Shown one piece after another: positions 1-5,963 of a DNA stretch of 11,524 bases (positions are counted from its first letter, which is position 1; every line of letters starts with the position of its first letter). Below the pieces are notes generated by a model, which saw only the letters and a program-made list of their open reading frames with translations, was not told where the DNA came from and did not search any database. The translations under genes and the position numbers were made by a program. Origin of the DNA: an uncultured Alphaproteobacteria bacterium (lineage in GTDB: Bacteria; Pseudomonadota; Alphaproteobacteria; Sneathiellales; Sneathiellaceae). The stretch is from positions 1-11,524 of the forward strand of contig CALEMG010000174.1 in NCBI GenBank assembly GCA_937910835.1. Reading direction: 5' to 3'.

Positions 1-487
1 GGTGGGACGAGAGCAGCTGGGTGCCGCAGGTGCAGAGGAGATAAGGGAACATCTGCCAGGACAGGGAGGTCGGCTCGACGGTGTAATCAATGCTGTGGTG
101 ATTGATGACGGCGAGTGTCGGCTCGTTCAGCAGGCTCAGGAACATATTGAGCGAGAGCAACAGCCCGACCGCCACCAGCCCCAGCAATATCCGCCGCCGC
201 CCCGGTCCCGTCTCGATCAGAAAGACGGCGACCGGCGTATAGGCCGGCCAAATCACATTCGCGAAAATCTGAAAGGAGAAGGAGAGGGCCGTGATCCGCG
301 CCGCATTCCCATCGCCGGACAGCAGCTCCAGCCAGAGAAACCCTTCGATCATCTGCTGAAGGGCAAACAGGAAGGGCGTGACGGCCAGCAATATCTCGCG
401 CGGGTGGGAAGCTTGGCGGGCCGCAGCGATTCCGATGACCGCGGTGACGGCGGCGACGGAGAAACTTGCGGTGGCGGAAAAGCACAT
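1..487 (-). CDS. DUF6629 family multi-pass membrane protein (3' end outside window)
   Basis: About 162 residues are visible and the C-terminus lies beyond the left edge. The protein begins MCFSATASF, which I recognise as the N-terminal hallmark of the uncharacterised DUF6629 membrane family. Further family-like stretches follow: a QQMIEGFLWLEL segment around residues 55-66, a helix with an NVIWPAYTPVAVFLIE core, an NHHSIDY motif near residue 130, and a helix ending LLSSH at the edge. At least four hydrophobic segments are visible. Function is unknown. I chose the ATG at 487 because the family starts at this Met-Cys-Phe-Ser and an AAGG lies about 10 nt upstream. In-frame ATGs at 535 and 571 would add 16 or 28 polar residues and have poor ribosome sites. 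The gene is transcribed divergently from the adaptor gene at 793. Family recognition is from memory, not from a search. Confidence 0.8.
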   Translation of the reverse strand, partial: MCFSATASFSVAAVTAVIGIAAARQASHPREILLAVTPFLFALQQMIEGFLWLELLSGDGNAARITALSFSFQIFANVIWPAYTPVAVFLIETGPGRRRILLGLVAVGLLLSLNMFLSLLNEPTLAVINHHSIDYTVEPTSLSWQMFPYLLCTCGTQLLSSH

Positions 488-792
488 GATGGCGCTGCCT
501 TGGGCGGTGGCCCGGTTGCTTGCTATCTCCTGCATGGCATGTTTGACGGCGTACCGCCAGCTATTTCTCATATGCGGCGGCGGGCAGAGGCATACCCCGG
601 GCGAAGACAGTCCGGCCTTGCGGGGGGAATTGCGTGATAGTATTAGTTGGTCTTGTACGGTATAATTAAGCTTTTACGGGCGCTACGATTTCCAGAGAGA
701 AACCGTTCCACCTGATTGTAAAGGGCAACCGGTGTGACTTTGTTCTGGCAAGGTCCCGGTTCGGCCCAACCAGTAAAGGAAGAGAGAGTTTC
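488..792. other. Intergenic region between divergent genes
   Basis: This 305-nt gap separates the divergently transcribed DUF6629 gene and the adaptor gene, so it should hold promoters for both. Apart from the possible -10 at 661-666, I see no clear operator, hairpin terminator, RNA gene or convincing small coding sequence. The long plus-strand open frame covering 2-637 is very hydrophilic, as expected for the antisense of a membrane protein gene, and is not counted as a gene. Confidence 0.5.
638..666 (+). promoter_or_regulatory. Possible promoter for the adaptor-CDF operon
   Basis: A perfect TATAAT lies at 661-666, 127 nt before the adaptor start. The hexamer 17 nt upstream (638-643, TAGTAT) is a poor -35, so this would be a weak or activator-dependent promoter if real. 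The only support is the -10 match. Confidence 0.25.
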
Positions 793-2022
793 ATGACCGA
801 AATCGCACCGGCAAAGAAGAAGAAGTCGCGATGGTTCTATATTGTGGCAATCTTGATCTTCCTGGTTTATGTGGCCTGGATTCTCGGGCCCTATTTCCGC
901 TCCATCATCGTGCGCGATGCCGCGGTGACCTCCTGGCTGAACGTCGCGACCGCGCCGATTGACGGAAAATTGCAGGAAACGCGGCGCTATGTTGCCGGAA
1001 CGGTCGGCCTTGATGGCGTGATCGCGGTGATCAAGAATGATCTTTTAAGCCGGTCGCAACTGATCGCGGCCCAGGCACATCTGGATCATGCAATGGTCAA
1101 AGCATCGGAGGCGCGACGTTTCCTCGACGATATCGAGACTCTGGAGACAGAGCGGCGGGATCAGAAATCAAGCTATGCAGAAGCGTTTCGCAACCTGTTG
1201 GAGGCGCGCATTGAAAATCTGGAAAACGAAATCCAGACGAATGAGAACGGCCTGAAGCTTAAGCGTGAGATTGCGGAGCGCTATGACAAACTGCTCGCAA
1301 GAAAAAATATTTCCCAAGGTGCTAATGACGAGGCTTGGCTCGGTGTGCTGGAGTCCGAACAACGGATCGCGCATTTGCGGGAAACGCTTGGAAAAATGCG
1401 GGTTCAGCGCGCGGCAGCGGATAAAGGGGTATTCATCACTGAGGGCGGGGATGATCCCAACTGGGTACGCGGGTCCCGAATAGAGCTGAAGCTCGCCAAG
1501 AAGGCCACGCAGCTTCAACTGCGGGAGGCGGAGGCGGATATTACCTCCGCAAGAATTGCTTTAACCAAGGCGGAGGAAGACTACTCGCGACAAGTATCGG
1601 CCGAGGTGGCGGCCCCGCCGGGTAGCGTCGTTTGGAGCCGTCGCGCTGCGCCGGGCGCAACAGTAAGGGCTGGTGATCCGGTCGCCGAATGGCTCGATTG
1701 TTCGATCTTGATGATCGATGTCCCACTCGCGGATGCGGAAGTGCCGCTCCTGATACCGGGCATGATAGCCGAAGTGGTGCTGGAAGGGGATTATGAGGCG
1801 CGCAGCGGAACTGTCATCATGTCACGCGGGTCCGCCTTCACCCTCGGGGACAATGACCTTGCCGCGCTCGCCAAGGGTCGGGGAGAGGGTGTCGGTCAGG
1901 CGCTGATCGAGTTTTCCGCCGAGCGCGGAAATTTCGATGATTGCCCGGTGGGACGCGCGGCCTATGTCGATTTCCCCGATATCGGCCTTCTTGATATCAT
2001 CCGGGCAAGGCTTCGCATCTGA
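793..2022 (+). CDS. HlyD-type membrane fusion/adaptor protein
   Basis: A 409-residue inner-membrane-anchored periplasmic adaptor. After a Lys-rich cytoplasmic start (KKKKSR, residues 8-13) comes one transmembrane helix at about 14-34. A first lipoyl-like half follows (about 50-80, with TAPIDGKL), then a long coiled-coil hairpin rich in Glu, Arg, Ala and Leu (about 85-268), the second lipoyl half (about 270-305, with APPGSVVWS and PGATVRAGDPVAEW), and a beta-barrel-like tail ending at 409. In known systems such proteins link an inner-membrane transporter or synthase to an outer partner. The C-terminal half reminds me of adaptors found with polysaccharide synthases (Alg44-like), but no synthase, ABC, RND or MFS transporter and no TolC-like gene is visible. 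The start has AAAGGA at 775-780 followed by a purine run. Its TGA overlaps the ATG of the CDF gene by one base, indicating translational coupling and a shared role. The substrate is unknown. Confidence 0.85.
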   Translation: MTEIAPAKKKKSRWFYIVAILIFLVYVAWILGPYFRSIIVRDAAVTSWLNVATAPIDGKLQETRRYVAGTVGLDGVIAVIKNDLLSRSQLIAAQAHLDHAMVKASEARRFLDDIETLETERRDQKSSYAEAFRNLLEARIENLENEIQTNENGLKLKREIAERYDKLLARKNISQGANDEAWLGVLESEQRIAHLRETLGKMRVQRAAADKGVFITEGGDDPNWVRGSRIELKLAKKATQLQLREAEADITSARIALTKAEEDYSRQVSAEVAAPPGSVVWSRRAAPGATVRAGDPVAEWLDCSILMIDVPLADAEVPLLIPGMIAEVVLEGDYEARSGTVIMSRGSAFTLGDNDLAALAKGRGEGVGQALIEFSAERGNFDDCPVGRAAYVDFPDIGLLDIIRARLRI

Positions 2023-2948
2023 TGACTGAAAAGGCGGAATTTCGAAACCCCACGTCTGAGCAACGGTCTCAGGAACGGACCATCATCTATGCCAGCGTGG
2101 CCGACACCCTGATCACGACGGCACAGGTGATTGTCGGGTTGACCTCTGGCTCACTAACGATGCTGGGCGATTCCGTGCGGGCCTTTTTTATGCTGATGGT
2201 GGAATATTACTCGCTGTGGATCTTGCGGGGCATCCACCGGAACAAGTTCCATCGCTATGAATTCGGGATTGGCAAGCTCGAACAGTTTATCGTGATGATC
2301 GTCGGGGTGATGATCACCCTTGTCGGGCTGTGGTTCCTGAACACCACGGTTACCCGGCTGTTCGCCGCAGATGTCGCGCCGTCTCCGCTGGGGCTCGCTG
2401 TGGCGGCGGTCGTCAATGGCATCAACTTCATGATTAATATCTTCGCGCTCTATGCCATGCTCCAGAACCGGGAAAAAGATGCATCGGATATCTATCGGGC
2501 GCAGGTAAAGTCCCGCTCAATCAAGGTTGTGAATTCGATGGTGCTCCAGATTACCCTGACCATTGCGGCCCTTGCGACCGACCCGTTGATTGCGCTGATC
2601 ATGGATACGGTCGGTGCCAGTTTTGTCAGTTGCTTCATGACCTTTAACGGTGTCCGGATGACGGCGCGCAGCGTTCCGCATTTGCTCGATACGCCGCTTT
2701 CGAGCCAAAAGCTCGGCAAAATTATCGAGATTGCAAATGGCGCAAGCGATCTCACCGTTGACATCAAAGCCGTTCGAAGCCGCCAGTCGGGCCGCAATGA
2801 TCATGTGGAAATTGCCGTCGCCATGGCGAACCACCTTACCGTCGATCAGTTCCGGGAGCAGCTGATCCGTATATCTGATGCGATAAAGGGCGAAATCGGC
2901 GAGATCGACCTGTCCATCGTCGTAACCGGGGAAAGTCCGACCAGCTGA
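2022..2948 (+). CDS. CDF-family (cation diffusion facilitator) homologue with degenerate metal site
   Basis: A 308-residue protein with CDF architecture: six predicted membrane helices (about 21-41, 44-68, 86-109, 122-146, 170-186, 188-208) and a cytoplasmic ferredoxin-like tail (about 222-302). Family landmarks are present: GSLTMLGDS in helix 2, FGIGKLE after helix 2 (81-87), an Asn-containing helix 5, DP at 187-188, and RSRQSG in the tail (252-257). Against my memory of E. coli FieF, the TM2 ligand pair DxxxD reads D50-xxx-A54 and the TM5 pair HxxxD reads K163-xxx-I167. The tail His ligands also seem replaced (D247, A265). It may therefore not move Zn, Fe or Mn in the usual way, and could be a structural partner of the adaptor or carry another ion. 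The start codon overlaps the adaptor stop (TGATG); no strong separate ribosome site is seen. Family assignment is firm; function is uncertain. Confidence 0.85.
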   Translation: MTEKAEFRNPTSEQRSQERTIIYASVADTLITTAQVIVGLTSGSLTMLGDSVRAFFMLMVEYYSLWILRGIHRNKFHRYEFGIGKLEQFIVMIVGVMITLVGLWFLNTTVTRLFAADVAPSPLGLAVAAVVNGINFMINIFALYAMLQNREKDASDIYRAQVKSRSIKVVNSMVLQITLTIAALATDPLIALIMDTVGASFVSCFMTFNGVRMTARSVPHLLDTPLSSQKLGKIIEIANGASDLTVDIKAVRSRQSGRNDHVEIAVAMANHLTVDQFREQLIRISDAIKGEIGEIDLSIVVTGESPTS

Positions 2949-2958
2949 TCTCCGCCCG

Positions 2959-4248
2959 TCAGGCCACGGCCTTTGAAAAGACCGACGGGGGCAGGCCATC
3001 TTTCGCAAGGAGCGGACGGCGCATGGTGAGGAGGCGGACTGCCTCCTCCTTCTTGCCAAGCTGCAGCATCGCATGGACAAGTGCGAATTCGATGAGGTCG
3101 CGCTGCGCATTGCTGCCGCCGAGGCGCTCATGGCTACTCATCAGGGGAAGGAGACCGTCGATGGCGGCCTGCCAGTCGGCAGCGGCGAAAGCGCTGAAAA
3201 CATGACTAAGGGCGCGGACCTGATCCGCCGCATAGCCGGATGTGGTCTCGCGCAGATTCTGAAGCGCTGCCTCATCGCCCGCCATGGCATGGGCGAGGGC
3301 GGCATGCATATCGGCAAAGCTGACGCCGGGTTCAGGAAAATGAATACTGGCATAGCCGCTTATTTCGCGCCAAAGCGCCTCCTTCCGGGGGAGACCTGCG
3401 AGTTCGGCGCGGAACAGGAAGGACACCATATCGGTCAGGACATTAATCGGCGGACCCCAGGCCGCGCCGGGTCGGACAGCCTCCTCGATCACGGACCATG
3501 CGGCGTCCATCTCTCCCAGTTCCAACGCCCAGAGCGCATCATGCCAACTGATATGGCAATGCATCAGGCCTGCCCGATCATACCCCTTTAACCAGTCACG
3601 CACGAAGTCCCAACCCGTCGCATGCTCCCCTGCTTCATAGTGATAATGCCCCTTGTAATGGGCGGCATTGGCATTTGCCGGGTTGGCACTGTAGGACCGC
3701 TCCAAAATCTGCTCGGCGTCGCTTAAGCGACCGAGCTCGGTCAGGGCAAAACCATAAACGCAATCAAACCACCAGTCCTTGTCGAAAGCGCCTTTGATGT
3801 TATCGAAAAAGGCAAAAGTCTCTGCCTCGCGTGATGTGCGGCCACTAAAAGCGATCAGGCTGAAGACTCCGGCGCAGGGCTGAAGGGTGAGCATATCGCG
3901 GGGATATTCCTGAATATGCGCCTTGATATCCGCATAGGCCTGCGCGCCATTCCCATCGATCAGATGCCCGATAATGGCGATATGGGATTGCTCACGCGCC
4001 GTATAGCCCGCGCCAAGCTCCCGCGCGGAGATCATCGATTTCACGGCCTCCATCGGCTCTGCATACATCTGGTGATGGCGGGCGAGGGCGGCATGGGCAA
4101 GCGCGAAAGAGGGATCATGGGCAATCGCACGTTCAAACGCGGCACCGGCGCCAGCCTGTGCCGCCAGAAAGAGATCCATCCCCTCGATATAAGCATCAAG
4201 CGCCGCACGGGATCCGGTGCTCACCTCATTGCCATAATGATCCTGCAT
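2959..4248 (-). CDS. TTC38-like tetratricopeptide repeat protein
   Basis: A 429-residue, probably cytoplasmic, all-helical protein with no signal peptide or membrane helix. It resembles bacterial members of the TTC38 (tetratricopeptide repeat protein 38) family along its whole length: DHYGNEVST at the start, FERAIAHDPSFALAHAALAR (39-58) as a TPR-like unit, FSGRTSREAE (134-143), WWFDCVYGFALTELGRL (159-175), HYKGHYHYEAG (197-207), the HISWHDALWALELGE block (232-246), RPGAAWGPPINVLTD (259-273) and GGSNAQRDLIE (377-387). Molecular function is not known to me; TPRs suggest protein binding. I chose the ATG at 4248 because AAGGA and AGGA lie just upstream. The alternative ATG at 4272 adds eight residues but has no ribosome site. 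It is convergent with the CDF gene (10-nt gap) and lies downstream of the hemerythrin in the same direction. Confidence 0.85.
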   Translation of the reverse strand: MQDHYGNEVSTGSRAALDAYIEGMDLFLAAQAGAGAAFERAIAHDPSFALAHAALARHHQMYAEPMEAVKSMISARELGAGYTAREQSHIAIIGHLIDGNGAQAYADIKAHIQEYPRDMLTLQPCAGVFSLIAFSGRTSREAETFAFFDNIKGAFDKDWWFDCVYGFALTELGRLSDAEQILERSYSANPANANAAHYKGHYHYEAGEHATGWDFVRDWLKGYDRAGLMHCHISWHDALWALELGEMDAAWSVIEEAVRPGAAWGPPINVLTDMVSFLFRAELAGLPRKEALWREISGYASIHFPEPGVSFADMHAALAHAMAGDEAALQNLRETTSGYAADQVRALSHVFSAFAAADWQAAIDGLLPLMSSHERLGGSNAQRDLIEFALVHAMLQLGKKEEAVRLLTMRRPLLAKDGLPPSVFSKAVA

Positions 4249-4289
4249 ATTCCTGCTTTCCTTCGCCGTCATTCAACAAAAAGGGTAGC

Positions 4290-4295
4290 AATATA
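4290..4295 (-). promoter_or_regulatory. Possible -10 element for the TPR gene
   Basis: Read on the minus strand this is TATATT, about 42 nt before the ATG at 4248. No good -35 is present at the right distance. If used, transcription would begin near 4283. That leaves almost no leader for the ATG at 4272 and a sensible leader for 4248. Support is weak. Confidence 0.25.
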
Positions 4296-4349
4296 TGGCA
4301 GTTGTGTCACGAATGCACTGATATGAAGGCGAAATCGAGGCTTTCGGGA

Positions 4350-4766
4350 TCAGGGGCGTTTGATAACGCCCTTTTCCTCAAGATAGGATTTGAATTTTAG
4401 ATCGCCGTTCACGACGTCGTCCACCAGAAAGCTGAACATTTCGTAGCAGCATTCCTTCAAATTATTCTTCGATTTGATGTCCTGACAGACGGACTTGACC
4501 GATTTCGCGCGCGCCAGCAATTCCGTATGATATTTTTTGTGGATATCCACATTCGGATACCCCACTTCCGTGAGCATTTCCTCTTCCCGCTTGAAATGCA
4601 TGACGGTAAAATCGAGCAACTCGTCAAGGAGCTCATTGCAAAGATCATAGGCTTCATTATCTGCCGCTTGTTCAATTTTTTTCATGATCGCCAGCATGCC
4701 GCGATGATCTTCATCGACCTCCGCTATTCCCAATTCAAAGCTTTCAAGCCAATCAAACTTATCCAC
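4350..4766 (-). CDS. Bacteriohemerythrin (single-domain, di-iron O2-binding type)
   Basis: A 138-residue four-helix-bundle hemerythrin of normal single-domain length. Characteristic parts are F4-W6 in the N-terminal arm, VDEDH with H21, HFKREEE with H57 and E61, and VDIHKKYH with H76 and H80. The last helix reads FLVDDVVNGDLKFKSYL, where the family's HxxxxD pair appears as D117 and D122, so the usual His is Asp here. Known members bind O2 reversibly at a non-haem di-iron site and are linked to oxygen delivery, microaerobic sensing or NO handling; the role here is inferred. The start is GTG at 4766 with GGGGGA upstream; no in-frame ATG lies upstream, and the family's normal N-terminus begins here. 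An FNR-type box about 100 nt upstream suggests induction at low oxygen. It is probably monocistronic or loosely linked to the downstream TPR gene. Confidence 0.92.
   Translation of the reverse strand: MDKFDWLESFELGIAEVDEDHRGMLAIMKKIEQAADNEAYDLCNELLDELLDFTVMHFKREEEMLTEVGYPNVDIHKKYHTELLARAKSVKSVCQDIKSKNNLKECCYEMFSFLVDDVVNGDLKFKSYLEEKGVIKRP
4354..4371 (+). other. Hairpin overlapping the hemerythrin 3' end
   Basis: GGGCGTT and AACGCCC form a perfect 7-bp stem around a TGAT loop, followed on the plus strand by TTTTCC. It covers the last codons of the hemerythrin gene, just before its stop. In plus orientation it looks like a short rho-independent terminator, which would stop antisense read-through. 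In the gene's own direction no T-run follows, so it is not a good terminator for hemerythrin. Confidence 0.3.
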
Positions 4767-4838
4767 CCCGTTATCCCCCGTATCTCGGCCACGAAAATCA
4801 TTCTTAATTGTTGATCGTAAATTTTCGTAGGCATAGCA

Positions 4839-4844
4839 ACTTTA
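4839..4844 (-). promoter_or_regulatory. Possible -10 of an FNR-dependent hemerythrin promoter
   Basis: On the minus strand this reads TAAAGT (4 of 6 matches to TATAAT). Its centre is 31 nt from the centre of the FNR box at 4866-4879, close to the 32 nt expected when an activator site is centred at -41.5 (class II arrangement). The predicted start of transcription is near 4831-4832, about 65 nt before the GTG. Confidence 0.35.
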
Positions 4845-4848
4845 GGAT

Positions 4849-4867
4849 AAATTAAGGGCCTTAATTT
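4849..4867. repeat. 19-bp perfect palindrome, candidate operator
   Basis: AAATTAAGG-G-CCTTAATTT is a perfect inverted repeat with one central base (4858). On the minus strand it lies between the FNR box, which it overlaps by 2 bp, and the possible -10 at 4839-4844, the place where a repressor would block RNA polymerase. The one-base centre makes an RNA hairpin unlikely and favours a dimeric DNA-binding protein. I cannot name the regulator. Confidence 0.5.
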
Positions 4868-4879
4868 GATTCAAATCAA
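4866..4879 (-). promoter_or_regulatory. FNR/CRP-family binding site (FNR box)
   Basis: TTGAT-TCAA-ATCAA matches the FNR consensus TTGAT-N4-ATCAA at all ten defined positions. It is centred at 4872.5, 106 nt upstream of the hemerythrin GTG and about 41 nt before the predicted transcription start. The rhodanese gene upstream reads away from any other target, so hemerythrin is the only gene it can plausibly activate locally. Relatives of FNR (Anr, FnrN, FixK, Dnr/NNR) use near-identical sites, so the actual regulator is not determined. Confidence 0.7.
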
Positions 4880-4934
4880 TGATTTTATTGATTTTTTCTA
4901 AATTCCAGGCGAATTTTAATATTGGTAATTATTG

Positions 4935-4948
4935 TTGATTATTGTCAA
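4935..4948 (-). promoter_or_regulatory. Second FNR/Dnr-like site
   Basis: TTGAT-TATT-GTCAA matches an FNR/Dnr-type box at nine of ten FNR consensus positions. Its centre is 69 bp upstream of the first box's centre. On the minus strand it begins TTGACA, so it could also serve as a -35, but no good -10 sits 16-18 nt further on. Confidence 0.4.
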
Positions 4949-4973
4949 GTAAAAGTAAATTTTCGCTTCGCCC

Positions 4974-5426
4974 CTAATCCCGATACAGAGGGAAACCGGC
5001 CTTTGTCCAGCTGATGACGCCGCCCTTGAGATGAGTAACATTAGTAAGATTATTTTCCCGTAAAACGGATAGGGCACGACCGCTTCTTCCACCTGAACGG
5101 CAATGCAAAACATAGCTTGCATTCGAATCAAGGGCGGCAATCTGCTCATCAAAATTAGGGGCGTAATAGTCGATATTCAGGGCGCCCTTGATATGCCCCT
5201 CGTTAAATTCAGCGGGCGTGCGGATATCAACAATGATTACTTTGGGCGAACTCTCGATTATTTGGGCTGCCTCGGGCGCACCAACATGGAAATAACCATA
5301 CTGATCACGCTCTTCAGAAGCATGCAGATCGCCTATTTGCAGTAAAACGACCATGGCGAGAGTAAGAATGCCGCCAAAAATCTTCAGCCACGGGAGAATC
5401 GCCCAATTGGTTTGATTAATATCCAT
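4974..5426 (-). CDS. Exported/membrane-anchored single-domain rhodanese
   Basis: A 150-residue protein. A hydrophobic stretch at about 16-31 followed by GDLHASEE suggests a signal peptide or N-terminal anchor, placing the rhodanese domain (about 45-148) in the periplasm. Domain marks are VIIVDIRTPAEFNEGHIKGA (64-82 region), the active-site loop C109-RSGGRS of the six-residue sulfurtransferase type, and the closing LKGGVISWTKAGFPL (133-147). The catalytic Cys is intact, so persulfide formation is possible; donor and acceptor are unknown. I chose the ATG at 5426, which puts the hydrophobic segment in normal signal-peptide position. An in-frame TTG at 5477 would add 17 polar residues and overlap the upstream gene by 11 nt. 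It lies 40 nt after the exported-protein gene, so the two are probably co-transcribed. Nearness to the SUF operon hints at sulfur chemistry, but a periplasmic domain could not feed SufS/SufU directly. Confidence 0.88.
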   Translation of the reverse strand: MDINQTNWAILPWLKIFGGILTLAMVVLLQIGDLHASEERDQYGYFHVGAPEAAQIIESSPKVIIVDIRTPAEFNEGHIKGALNIDYYAPNFDEQIAALDSNASYVLHCRSGGRSGRALSVLRENNLTNVTHLKGGVISWTKAGFPLYRD

Positions 5427-5466
5427 ATCAAGATATTGCCAATCCAGGTAACGGATATGTCTTCCA

Positions 5467-5940
5467 TTAGCAGTCAAAGCTCAATGCTCCTGTTAGCAAT
5501 TTTACAAAGGTTGATGTGCTGCCATAGCCTTCATACGTGATAGTGTTAGTGGACCAGTTATTTTCCGCCTTGAAAAACCAATAGGCGATATAGAATTGCC
5601 CATCTTTTGAAAAAAAGACGGTGACGGTTCGGGCGATCCGATCACCACAGCGATCCATTCTGATCTGCGTATGGCTTAAAATTTCTCCAAAAGTGTCAAG
5701 TGAGGTAACCGTCTTCGAGGCAGAGTCTCCGGCTTTTTCGGCATCGGAAGATGAATATCTGCCATCCTTCTTGATAAATTCAGTAAAGGTTGCGCCAAAC
5801 CCTTTCCAGTCATGCTCAAGGATTTTCTGGTTAAGCGTCTCTGTCATGTCTTCAATTTCGTCCGCATTTGCTTGACTGAAAACAACGCTTGTAAGGAAAA
5901 ATACAATAAGAAAGGTAACGATATAAGTATGGCGCTGCAT
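5467..5940 (-). CDS. Uncharacterised exported protein
   Basis: A 157-residue protein I do not recognise. It has a clear Sec-type signal peptide: basic start MQRH, hydrophobic core at about 7-21, and probable cleavage after ANA (residue 26). The mature part of about 131 residues is helix-like at first (TETLNQKILEHDWKGFGATF, 33-52), then strand-rich (RIARTVTVFFSKDGQFYIAYWFF, about 101-123). There are two Cys, C98 and C157; the latter is the final residue, so a disulfide is possible. The helix-then-strands pattern could suit a small NTF2-like or lipocalin-like fold, but no diagnostic motif supports either. The start is supported by AGGAAA a few nt upstream of the ATG and by the signal peptide. 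It is the first gene of a likely two-gene unit with the rhodanese. Confidence 0.8.
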   Translation of the reverse strand: MQRHTYIVTFLIVFFLTSVVFSQANADEIEDMTETLNQKILEHDWKGFGATFTEFIKKDGRYSSSDAEKAGDSASKTVTSLDTFGEILSHTQIRMDRCGDRIARTVTVFFSKDGQFYIAYWFFKAENNWSTNTITYEGYGSTSTFVKLLTGALSFDC

Positions 5941-5963
5941 CTTGGTTTCCTAACAATAATTTC

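Larger units (their letters stand above)
4767..4973. other. AT-rich regulatory intergenic region upstream of hemerythrin
   Basis: A 207-nt stretch between the rhodanese stop and the hemerythrin start, strikingly AT-rich (the 60 nt at 4861-4920 contain only 12 G/C by hand count). No coding sequence is credible. It holds two FNR-type boxes and a 19-bp palindrome, listed separately, plus further ATCAAT/ATTGAT repeats at 4875-4892. This density of symmetric elements indicates regulated transcription of the hemerythrin gene. Confidence 0.6.

Noticed and set aside
87..485. Minus-strand frame starting MLFRHRKF
   Set aside because: Shifted by one frame from the MCFSATASF protein, Arg-rich and low-complexity, no family signature.
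2..637. Long plus-strand open frame (about 211 codons)
   Set aside because: Very Arg/Gln/Gly/Asp-rich with no recognisable domain, and antisense to the DUF6629 membrane gene; hydrophilic antisense frames are expected there.
2955..2989. Nested inverted repeats (AGGC/GCCT inside CCCGTC/GACGGG) at the convergent junction, as a bidirectional terminator
   Set aside because: The inner stem is short, the outer arms are far apart, and no T-run follows on either strand beyond TTT; it also lies within the end of the TPR coding sequence.
2517..3131. Minus-strand frame spanning the CDF gene end and the TPR gene end
   Set aside because: Runs antisense to the CDF gene and overlaps the TPR gene in another frame; composition is not protein-like and it spans two well-supported genes.
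5427..5477. TTG at 5477 as the rhodanese start
   Set aside because: It would put 17 polar residues before the signal-like hydrophobic segment and overlap the upstream gene; the ATG at 5426 gives a normal exported N-terminus.
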